Shown here: positions 56,401 to 64,000 of the stretch, piece by piece | How the letters are laid out: each line of letters begins with the position of its first letter | Position numbering within the stretch: the stretch's first letter is position 1 | Assembly: GCA_905221605.1 (NCBI GenBank) | Contig: CAJNDS010001480.1 | Coordinates: 729,885-793,884, forward strand | Reading direction: 5' to 3' | DNA length: 64,000 bases | Source of the DNA: Symbiodinium natans | Taxonomy: Eukaryota; Sar; Dinophyceae; Suessiales; Symbiodiniaceae | Translations under genes and position numbers: made by a program | Notes under the pieces: model-generated | What the model was told of the DNA's origin: nothing | Database searches by the model: none | What the model saw: the letters and a program-made list of their open reading frames with translations, nothing else

Positions 56401-59400
56401 CTGCAGGGGTTTTAGAGTTTTAGTGCTTAGGGGATGGGTGGCGGATTTGCCTCCTTCTCTGAGATTTCCCTAACCCTAAACCCTAAAGCCTAAACCCTAA
56501 ACCCTAAACCACCCAGCCAGGCTCTGGTGCAACATGGAGATGGCCATCTTTGCCAAGTATCTCAGACCCAGAGTAGGCCCTTCTTCCCTTTTTGGGGGGG
56601 TTTAGGGTTTAGGGTTTAGGGTTTAGGACTGCAGGTTCCCTTAAAAATCCTCCTTAAACCAAACTAAGACCCTAAACCCTAAACCCTAAACCCTAAACCC
56701 TAAACCCTAAACCCTAAACCCTCTCTACCTATGTATATTTAAACCTTAATGGTGTCGTGTTCTGATTATGACCGTTTGGGGTTTTTAGGATTTAGGATTT
56801 AGGATTTAGGATTTAGGATTTAGGATTTAGGATTTAGGATTTAGGGTTTAGCGTTTAGGATTTAGGATTTAGGATTTAGGGTTTAGGATTTAGGATTTAG
56901 GATTTAGGATTTAGGATTCAGGATTTAGGATTTAGGATTTAGGATTTAGGATTTAGGATTTAGGGTTTAGGGTTTAGGGTTTAGGGTCACGCGCGTCACG
57001 CGCGTCACGCGCGTCACGCGCGTCCCGGCTTCGTAATTTAATCTTCGGGGGAAGCCCGGCTTCGTAATTTAGTATTCGGGGGAAGCCCGGCTTCGTAATT
57101 CAGTATTCCGGGGGAAGGCCGGCTTCGTAATTTAGTATTCGGGGGAAGCCCGGCTTCATAATTTAGTCTTCCGGGGGAAGCCCGGCTTCGTAATTTAGTA
57201 TTCGGGGGAAGCCCGGCTTCGTAATTAAGTATTCCGGGGGAAGCCCGGCTTCGTAATTTAGTATTCGGGGGAAGCCCGGCTTCGTAATTTAGTATTCAAG
57301 GGAAGCCCGGCTTCGTAATTTAGTATTCGGGGGAAGCCCGGCTTCGTAATTTAGTATTCCGGTGGAAAACCGGCCGTTTTGGTCCAAAAATCCAGAAAAC
57401 GAGAGCCCACCCAAAACCGTCGATTTCAGTACTAAAAAAATCGCATTTTTAATAGGGACCCGGGGCCGATCCTGGGGTCCCCCCTCATTTGGGGTGTTTT
57501 TAGAGGCAAACTTTCCCTTTCAAGGGGGGGTCGGAGTTTGAGGCAAGGGGGGGTCTCCGAAGACTATTTTGCCTTTAAAATTGAAAAATGCCACCCCCCC
57601 TTGACCAAAACTAGGCCGTGAAAAGGTCGCGGAGGCGGGATTTCATCAGAAATGAGGCTTAAAAACCCTAAAACACCTTGAAAAACATTGAAAAATCGCA
57701 AAAAAAGTATTGAAAACTCTGAAAAACCTTGAAAACCGTGAAAAACTTGAAATCCTGAAACCGGTGAAGGCTCGGTTTTGGTCAAAAAACCCAGAAAACG
57801 AGAGCCCACCAAGGACCGTCGATTTCAGTACTAAAAAATCGCATGTTTAATAGGGACCCGGGCCGATCCTGGGGTCCCCCCCTCATTTGGGGTGTTTTTG
57901 GAGGCAATCTTTCCCTCTCAAGGGGGGCCGGAGTTTGAGGCAAGGGGGGGTCTCCGAAGACTATTTTGCCTTTAAAATTGAAAAATGCCACCCCCCCTTG
58001 ACCAAAACTAGGCTGTGAAAAGGTCGCGGAGGCGGGATTTCATCAGAAATGAGGCTTAAAAACCCTAAAACACCTTGAAAAACATTGAAAAATCGCAAAA
58101 AAAACATTGAAAAACTCTGAAAAACCTTGAAAAAACCTTGAAAAACTTTAAATCCTGAAACCGGTGAAGGCTCGTTTTTGGTCAAAAAATCCAGAAAACC
58201 GACGCGGCTGTGTATTATCCGTGTGCCGAATTGACTAGACGGTGCCGAATCGAGAAAGAATGTTGCGAGCTAAATGATCAACTAAAGTAAGAAAGAAGAT
58301 ATGTAATTCAGATGAAGAGGGATCTGGGAGGGAGGGGTGATGCCAAACACGTAGGGTGATGACAAAAACCCTTTGTGAATGCTTGGACCAGAGATGCTGA
58401 ACCCTAAACCCTAAACCCTAAACCCTAAACCCTAAACCCTAAACCCTAAACCCTAAACCCTAAACCCTAAACCCTAAACCCTAAACCCTAAACCCTAAAC
58501 CCTAAACCCTAACCCTAAACCCTAAACCCTAAACCAGGTATTCTGGCCCGGAGAAGATGGACTTCCTCCCGCTCTCGCTGGTTCCATGGCTCCTGTCCTC
58601 ATTGCTGATGAATCTGGTGGGTGTCTGGGCAGCCCAGGGGCGCCCTTGGCCCTCTCAGCCCTAAACCCTAAACCCTAAACCCTAAAACCTTTTCAACTTC
58701 TAAGGTGCTCACCCAAACAGCAAGCTGCCCCGATTATAAGACGCATATATTTGGCTACCGAGGTGTTGCCATGGTGCGAAAGCTGTTGTTTTACAGGGGA
58801 ACCGAGTACATCCTAGACCACCTGCAGGAGTTGGGTCAGGAAGTCTTTGGCGACTCTCGACATCTTGAACTCTTTCTGGCAGGCTTTCTGTACAACTTGC
58901 CATACTTTGTCTGCTATCTTCCTATCGCGTTGCCCACGATGCTGTCCTTCAGAAGCAAGATTCAGGGACACCGGCTGATGCTGGAGCAGATGGCTAGCTT
59001 CGACCTCCGGAACGCCAAGTGCTCTGTGGAGGCGGATCGGCCGCTAGTGGAAGAACAGGTTGCTTTGCACTTCAAGCCAGAGATCGACACTGAAGTTATC
59101 GTTGCGGGTGCCTCTGGGACAGATCCAGAAGCAGCGGAGGCTGAGTCATCGAAGGAGGCGGCACTGGAAAGGTTTAACAGCTATGTTCAAGGGCCTCTTC
59201 GCGCCAATGTCCTGGATTGCATCGGGGATACCCGGGACGTGCCACTGCAATGGTGCCTGTTCTGCATGCTACCCATGTCCAGCTACAATACCGTCAATCT
59301 GTTCTTGGGCGGCATTTTGGGGGATGCAGTTTTTATTTTCAAGTCCATCTCTTTCATGATCAGGGAACCAACCCTCAACCCCCCTTAAAGGCTGTAAGCC

Positions 59401-61666
59401 CCAACCCTCCTAAGCCTATGAACCCTATAGCCCCGTAAACCCTACTCTTAAAAAAAGGGGTTCAGGGAACCAACCCCAAATCCTAAAGCCCTAGAACACT
59501 CTATAAACCCTAAACCCTAATAGGCCCTACTCATATCCATTTCTCACAAGGTGTTTTATATCCCTAAACCCTAAACCCTAAACCCTAAACCCTAAACCCT
59601 AAACCCTAAACCCTAAACCCTAAACCCTAAACCCAGGTTCCCTTTCGCCTTCGGTGGCTGCGCCGGACTCGACCTAGGCTTCTCCAGCCCCCTTCACATG
59701 GAGGTCGCGCGAAGTAGACACAACCGTTTGAGTTGCTTAAACGAGGTCAGGGTTTGGGGGGGTGAGGGTTGCCCTAAACCCTGAACCCTAAACCCTAAAC
59801 CTTAAACCCTAAACCCTAAACCCTAAACCCTAAAACCCTAACGCTTAAACGAGGTCCGGGTTTGGGGAGGGGTGCCAGAACAAGGTATGGAAGGAAGACA
59901 TAAGAAGAGGAGGGCAAGAGACGAGACTAAGGTGATATTCCTCGTTTTCCGCTCCTGAATGTGCTTCCCCTCTCGCCTCTCTTCCGCTCTCTCTTTTTGT
60001 TCTTTCTTTTCTTCTTAGTGCGATGGATAGGGGAGAGGGACAGGAAGAATGGGGCGAACGAAACCACAGAGAGACATGACAGGACAACAGCGTAAAAAAC
60101 AGGAATGAATGATAGTCAAGATGAAAAGGTAGTAGACGACAGAAGGAAGAGTTTACTTTTCGACTCTCTTTACCCTCTTGATTTGCGGAGGCTTGTTTCA
60201 GAAGGAGCTGATTAGGAACTAGCGCTGCGTCGTTGGGGTTGAGCGTTGCCCTAAACCCTAAACCCTAAACCCTGAACCCTAAACCCTAAACCCTAAGCCC
60301 CAAACCCTAAGCCCTAAACCCTAAACCCTATTGGGTTTCGATTCTATTTCGGGCACACGTTCTGTCAGAGGTTCCTTATTTTTTCATGGTCAAACGAGGT
60401 CACCTTCTTCGTGGGGTGGCTGGTCGCCCAGCATCTTGCCTATCCGGTCACCTTCCCAGTCCTCCTCCACCTTCTTCACAAGGCGGGTTTAGGGTTTAGG
60501 GTTTAGGGTTTAGGGTTTAGAGTTTGAACCAGCAAGGTGGAGGCGATATCCGAGGCAACTTCAGTTCAGCTTCTTCTCGGCTTCGTCTGCACCTGCGTTG
60601 CCTACGCCTACGCCTTCTTCTGCGCCGCCCTGCTCTGGGGGTTAACCGTGGCTGTGAGTCAGAGGCCGGGATCGTTGAGGAGTAGGGTTTAGGGTTTAGG
60701 GTTTAGGGTTTAGGGTTTAGGGTTTAGGGTTTAGGGTTTAGGGTTTAGGGTTTAGGGCTTGTCATGTGCGGAGGCCGCTAAATCTCATACTGAGCAGCGC
60801 AAACCTTCTGGTGCACCCTAAACCCTAAATCCTAAACCCTGGACCCTAAACCCTTCACACAAAAGTTGCCCAACACAAACCACCGAATCAGGAGCAAAAC
60901 GACATCTCAATCCTAGGCCTGAGACCCTGAACCCTACGACCCCAAACCCTTACCTAGCGTTCAGGATTTTTAGAGTTTAGGGCGGAGGGTTTTTAACCCT
61001 AAAACCCTGAACCCTTAGACTCTGAACACTGTTCCCCAAGTTTCTAAATCCTAAATCTAACATACCCCACCAATGTCTAGGGGTAAGGGTGTGGGATTGT
61101 ATTAGGGTTTAGTGTTTGTAGGGTTTGTTTGGGCTTAGGGTTTAGGGTTTCAGCCTTGTTTAGGGTTTAGGGTTGAGGGTTTTGTTAGGGTTTTGGGCGT
61201 GATTAAGGTTTTAGGATTGGGTTTGCACACCTGCCAGGCTCTCAGCAGCCTGGGTGGCGTTGTACCTCCTTGTCCTGGCCCTCCTGACGCTGCAGCTGTG
61301 GTTCTTGGGCTTGGGGGGTTTAGGGTTTAGGGTTTAGGGTTTGGGGTTTGGGGTTAGGGTTTCGGGTGTGTGAGGGTGTGAGGGTGTTAGGGTTTCTTTG
61401 TTAGGGTTCTTAAAGATCTGGGCTGTAGGGTTTTATACCACTTGGACCTTCAGCCCTTAATCCGAAAACCTAAACCCTGAACCCTAAACCCTAAACCCTA
61501 AACCCTAAACCCTAAACCCTAAACCCTAAACCCTAAACCCTAAACCCTAAACCCTAAACCCTAAACCCTAAACCCTAAACCCACGCGAAGCGCTTTCCAG
61601 GTTCTTTTTCGCGCCTCGGAGATCCAGGAGCTGTGGCAGCTGCAGGTGTGTGCAGACTCTTCGTAG
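50440..61666 (+). CDS. Large multi-TM TIR/HET-like protein gene (SHTW/CIHQ family)
   Basis: Exons (hand-joined): about 50436-50489, 50556-51009, 51656-51706, 54089-54162, 54547-54609, 55133-55163, 55388-55461, 56521-56556, 58538-58616, 58705 to about 59361, 59637-59745, 60399-60482, 60537-60664, 60774-60812, 61238 to about 61290, and perhaps 61600-61666. In order they encode membrane segments (LKLIRMLLFWVLFHTIW; TWTVAVAALMLFK; LTEVPILVFFV), the motif FWLDKCIHQTNQSMK, ARSSRMLVLWDDTYFERLW and CNMEMAIFAKY, then PLSLVPWLLSSLLMNLV, an Asp/Glu-rich cytosolic part (NAKCSVEADRPLVEEQ; ALERFNSYVQGPLR) and further spans (FFVGWLVAQHLAYPVTFPVL; FVCTCVAYAYAFFCAALLW; WVALYLLVLALLTLQLW). I recognise the set as a dinoflagellate-expanded family. 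DKCIHQ and RLWC-E recall HET and TIR domains, so a signalling or immune-like role is inferred. Near 50740-50770 the frame shifts twice (see findings). The last exon frame is uncertain, and the 5' end is likely upstream (48593). Confidence 0.75.
50490..50555 (+). repeat. 66-nt intron, nearly pure TTTAGGG
   Basis: It starts GCCCCACCATGG and is otherwise telomere repeat, ending TTTAG. GC-AG splicing joins RMLLF to WVLFHTIW in frame. Confidence 0.6.
52140..52580. repeat. Repeats with TGCAAACACAATGCTCGCATGATGGGG-type core
   Basis: ATTTGCAAACACAATG, CTCGCATGATGGGGTTTGG and GGATTCATATGC recur near 52150, 52240, 52436 and 52535 with varied spacing. The reverse complement of the core (GAGCATTGTGTTTGCAATGGGG-like) occurs inside the element at 27995-29352 (about 28573 and 28700). 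It lies in the intron 51707-54088. Confidence 0.7.
52730..53045. other. AT-rich island with a perfect hairpin
   Basis: About 315 bases of AT-rich sequence unlike anything else in the window, with no telomeric units. CAACAGGTTAACATAC (52858-52873) is inverted as GTATGTTAACCTGTTG near 52966-52981. CTGTATATATACAG near 52924 is a palindrome. A poly-C tract follows. No ORF is visible. It could be organellar-derived DNA or part of a mobile element; it sits in an intron of the SHTW-family gene. Confidence 0.6.
53145..53292. repeat. Tandem duplication of an 80-bp unit
   Basis: CCTTAATTAGGCTTAGGTAT, AAATAGCCTGAATTATGGGG and AACCTGGTGGTA occur twice (from about 53155 and 53235). A G-run separates the copies, and a C-run precedes the first. 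Confidence 0.8.
54807..54932. mobile_element. MITE-like element, family M12
   Basis: ATATGAAGCAGGGCTTATAT at the left is inverted at the right as ATATATACCCTGCTTCATAT. TTCTG/CAGAAA extends the pair. It contains a repeated GGTGAGTGTA phrase and lies in the intron 54610-55132. Confidence 0.75.
56785..56985. repeat. TTTAGGA variant array
   Basis: About 26 units, nearly all TTTAGGA, with a few TTTAGGG and TTTAGCG, ending in three TTTAGGG units. A CACGCGCGT repeat (about five units) follows directly. All are in intron 56557-58537 of the SHTW-family gene. Confidence 0.9.
57025..57365. repeat. Minisatellite, 31-33 bp unit
   Basis: About ten units of GAAGCCCGGCTTCGTAATTT followed by AGTATTCGGGG. 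GAAGCCCGGCTTC in each unit is itself a palindrome, so the array can form many small hairpins. Confidence 0.9.
57366..58200. repeat. Tandem duplication of an approximately 400-bp unit
   Basis: Two units (about 57370-57769 and 57770-58171) and the start of a third share TCCAGAAAACGAGAGCCCAC, CCGTCGATTTCAGTACTAAA, GATCCTGGGGTCCCCC and runs of TTGAAAAACxxTGAAAAA. Minus-strand ORFs of 60-80 aa occur in both units and reflect the duplication; no motif supports coding. Confidence 0.85.
58617..58704 (+). mobile_element. Short I8 introner with CCCTAAA units
   Basis: An 88-nt GT-AG intron: GTGGGTGTCTGGGCAGCCC, then CCCTAAACCC units, ending CTTCTAAG. GGCAGCCCAGGGGCGCCC matches the left end of the I8 elements at 6131 and 21960. 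GTG is at both edges. Confidence 0.6.
59360..59476 (+). repeat. 15-bp direct repeat flanking degenerate telomeric sequence
   Basis: TCAGGGAACCAACCC at 59360-59374 recurs exactly at 59462-59476. The DNA between is irregular CCCTAAGCC-like sequence. This is at the donor side of the intron after the large exon 58705-59361. Confidence 0.65.
59739..60401 (+). repeat. Triplicated target AAACGAGGTC around telomere arrays
   Basis: AAACGAGGTCA (about 59739), AAACGAGGTCC (about 59848) and AAACGAGGTCA (60392) punctuate the intron 59746-60398. GGTTGCCCTAAACCCT and GCGTTGCCCTAAACCCT follow related lead-ins at about 59767 and 60243. The layout suggests two successive insertions at one site; the intron is GT-AG. 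Confidence 0.7.
60483..60536 (+). repeat. 54-nt intron, nearly pure TTTAGGG
   Basis: It starts GCGGGTTTAGGG and ends AACCAGCAAG; five telomere units make up most of it. CAAGG is at both edges. GC-AG splicing joins LLHLLHK to VEAISEATS in frame. Confidence 0.75.
60665..60773 (+). repeat. 109-nt GC-AG intron, mostly TTTAGGG
   Basis: GAGGCCG stands at both edges (60662-60668 and 60771-60777). About 11 telomere units fill the middle. The join gives AVSQRPLNLILSSANLL in frame. Confidence 0.75.
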
Positions 61667-63161
61667 CTGAATGAGTACACTTTACACTTTCTGACCCTAA
61701 GCCCCAAGCCCTAAACCCTAAACCCTAAACCCTAAACCCTAAACCCTAAACCCTAAACCCTAAACCCCCGATAGATCTGAAAGTGTACACTTTTTTGGGG
61801 CCTATGAACTCAGCAACTAAGGACTCAAGGCGGGCTCAGGGTGGAAGTCAGACACCGGGGGCTTCAGCAGGGCTTAGGGTTTAGGGTTTAGGGTTTAGGG
61901 TTTAGGGTTGAGGGTTGAGGGTTGAGGGTTGAGGGTTTAGGGTTTCGGGTTTCGGGTTTAGGGTAGAACTTACCCTTAAAACCCCTCGGGATGTTTGGGA
62001 TCTGGGCTTCAGGCGTGTAGGGCAGGGGTTGAGGGTTGGAGTTGAGGGGATAAGGGCTTTCAGGTTGCGGGAAGCAGGCTGCCCAGCAGGGTCTGTTCAG
62101 CTTCCTTTGCTTGCAACCCCCGCATCCTAGGCCCCATCAGCAGCTGCAGTTGGGAACCCTAAACCCTAGACCCCAGACCCCAAACCCTAAACCTTAAACC
62201 CTAAACCCTAAACCCCTAAACCCTAAACCCTCTGCTACTGAAAGGTGGAGAGGACTCGAAGCCCATGCTCGCACTCCGCTGCTATGATGACGGTGAGTGA
62301 TGTGCGCCTGAATGGCGCTGTGAATGGTTTAGGGTTGGTTTGGGGTTTAGGGTTTGGGGTTTGGGGTTTAGGGTTTAGGGTTTAGGGCTTAGGGTTTAGG
62401 GCTAGGGAATCTAAGGACAGGCCGGGAGTGGCTCAAAGTAGTCACTGGGCCATTTTCACCAGACACCCCTTGAAGCCGGGCAGAGCATTGACCTGTCATC
62501 GTTAAATCCTCTTGGGTTTAGGGTTTAGGGTTTAGGGTTTAGGGTTTTAGGGGTTTTAGGGTTTTGGGGTTTTGGGTTTTTGGGTTTTGGGTTTTGGGTT
62601 TTGGGTTTTGGGTTTTGGGTTTTGGGTTTTGGGAGGTTGGATGTTTGGTTTCTCTTGGCAGGACGATCGAGGCTGTACAGTATTGCTTTCTGGTTCCCAT
62701 GGGATGCCCTCAGGCCCCAGAAGCCCTAAAGCCTAGACGCTCGAAGCCCCAAACCCTACAACAACCCCAAAAAACTCAAGCCCCAAAAGAAACGCTAAAC
62801 CCCCCAAAACCCTAAACCCCAAAACCCCTACACCCTAAACCCTAATCCCAAAACCCCTAAACCAAAATTTCCAAACCCCTAAATCCTTTGAGCCCGAAAG
62901 GGTGTTCAAGCTGCCCGAACCGTCGATTTGAATTCTCAGGTTTAGGGTTTAGGGTTTTCCTAAAACCCTAAACCCTAAACCCTAAGCCCTAAGCCCTAAA
63001 CCCTAAACCTAATTCCTAAACCCTAAACCCTAAACCCTGAACCCCTGCTGGAAGCTATACCCTAAGGACCCTCTGGACGATTTTGGTCTTGGCCCGAAGT
63101 TGAGTCCTCAGCTAGAACTGTCCTCTCTGCTGCCCCCGTTGTTTTCAAATCTCCTGCGTTC
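61667..63161. other. Arrays between two genes, with weak exon islands
   Basis: CCCTAAA arrays lie at 61690-61767, 62195-62230 and 62960-63040; TTTAGGG at 61873-61905 and 62340-62400; a TTTTGGG array at 62545-62632. A hairpin-type element lies at 61668-61830 (AAAGTGTACACTTT, CAGCAACTAAGG), similar to ankyrin intron 3 (6735-6901). Possible exons: 62241-62292 (KGGEDSKPMLALRCYDD, donor GACG|GTGAGT) and 62660-62720. None is recognised. Confidence 0.55.
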
Positions 63162-64000
63162 ATGCAGCGCCTAACCTTCGCGGCGGTGACTCTTTGCCTG
63201 TGCTTGCCGCTGGAGGCGCTTCGCCCCCAGATGGGTGACGGAGAGGTGGGATGGCTGCTAAAGCCTAAACCCTAAACCCTAAACCCTAAACCCTAAACCC
63301 TAAACCCTAAACCCTAAACCCTAAACCCTAAACCCTAAACCGGTCGTCCGTGAAGTGAGCAGTTTCAGGTACACACAGTGGACCCACCATACGTTGCAAC
63401 CCTAAACCCTTCTAAGCTCGAAGCCCCAAACCCAACATCTTTAGCCCTCGCACTCCCAACGCCCCCAAAGGCCCCTGAACCTTGACCAGTTGGAGCTTCA
63501 GAGGTCGCTATCAGTAGAGTTTCCAGTTGTAAGTGAGGTAGGATTTAGGTTTAGGGTTTAGGGTTTAGGTTGAGGGTTTAGGGTTCAGGGTTCAGGGTTC
63601 AGGGTTCAGGGTTCAGGGTTCAGGGTTCAGGGTTCAGGGTTTAGGGTTTTGGGTTCGGGTTTAGGGTTTAGGGTTTAGGGTAGTTTAAAGCTCGTAGTGC
63701 TAAGCCCTAAGCCCTGAAAGCTTCCCGGCAAGATCAGGTGGACGAGAGAGCCAGGCTTTTTGAAACGGTCCAGAGCCTGGCGCATGCCATCAAAGAGCTT
63801 AGGGTTTAGGGTTTAGGGTTTAGGGTTTAGGATTTTGGGTTTAGGGTTTAGGGTTTAGGGCTTAGTGACTGAAACCCCGAATCCGGCGGACTGTGCTCGC
63901 TGGGGGCTTGTCTCTTGCCAAATTCTTGCTTTGGCAAGTTGCAGAAGCAAATCCCCCCAACCCTAACGGGGGCAAGGCCCAAATATTCGTGGGCAAGGCC
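63162..64000 (+). CDS. 5' part of a gene with signal peptide
   Basis: Exon 1, 63162-63245: MQRLTFAAVTLCLCLPLEAL (a clear signal peptide), then RPQMGDGE, with donor GAG|GTGGGA. Exon 2, 63490-63537: LELQRSLSVEFPVVSE. Exon 3, from 63738: VDERARLFETVQSLAHAI, ending near 63786. A further exon near 63943-64000 reads either KQIPPTLTGARPKYS or NPPNPNGGKAQIFVGK, depending on the join. Introns 1 and 2 are GT-AG and in frame; both contain arrays. The mature protein seems helical and charged. The gene runs off the window; no family is recognised. Confidence 0.55.

Noticed and set aside
57564-58185. Duplicated minus-strand ORFs of about 70-82 aa
   Set aside because: They lie in a tandemly duplicated intronic satellite and change in length with single-base differences between units.

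Overview
This window looks like nuclear DNA of a dinoflagellate, probably a core lineage such as the Suessiales; the genus cannot be fixed from sequence alone. The evidence is (1) TTTAGGG/CCCTAAA telomere-type repeats scattered through the whole window in both orientations, (2) dinoflagellate-type gene families (ubiquitin-like plus ankyrin proteins, TIR-like proteins, a large multi-membrane-span family with SHTW and CIHQ motifs), (3) every confident exon on the + strand, as in unidirectional dinoflagellate gene arrays, and (4) splice sites that are mostly GC-AG or GA-AG rather than GT-AG. There is no sign of an operon, CRISPR array, tRNA or rRNA gene. Nothing here supports a prokaryotic reading, and most long ORFs are translations of repeats.

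Layout. 1-5983: telomeric arrays and small inverted-repeat elements, with no firm gene. 5984-8886: a complete nine-exon ankyrin-repeat gene (360 aa by hand splicing). 8887-22300: mostly arrays and elements, with isolated exon islands at 13.8, 16.5-17.3, 18.1-18.6 and 20.2 kb. 22402-22971: an intronless gene for a secreted Cys-rich protein. 23-30 kb: minisatellites, a 1.36-kb inverted-repeat element and exons at 26.2-27.5 kb. 30.7-34.0 kb and 36.7-39.1 kb: 3' parts of two unrecognised multi-exon genes. 39814-42956 and 43277-44551: two adjacent TIR-like paralogues (677 and 294 aa by hand splicing). 47.2-49.7 kb: exon islands, one carrying an SHTW motif. 50440-61666: a very large gene of the SHTW/CIHQ multi-TM family. 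63162 to the end: the 5' part of a gene with a signal peptide.

Main observation. The genes are cut into short exons (31-984 nt), and their introns are built from two kinds of inserted DNA: short inverted-repeat introner-like elements in several families, and telomere-repeat arrays. I could place 33 introns so that the reading frame and family alignment are kept: 14 GC-AG, 8 GA-AG and 11 GT-AG. Many are flanked by direct repeats of 4-17 bp that look like target-site duplications, often around an AG|G site. The GT, GC or GA donor dinucleotide is then simply the first two bases of the duplicated target. Telomere arrays behave like insertions. One sits in a MITE between 33-bp direct repeats. Another forms a 103-nt intron, between 17-bp repeats, in one TIR-like gene and is absent from its paralogue. 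Introns of 54 and 66 nt are almost pure telomere repeat. The candidate undescribed system is therefore intron creation by insertion of telomeric repeats, running alongside MITE-like introners.

Limits: all exon joins were made by eye without transcripts. Family names come from motif recognition, not from a search.
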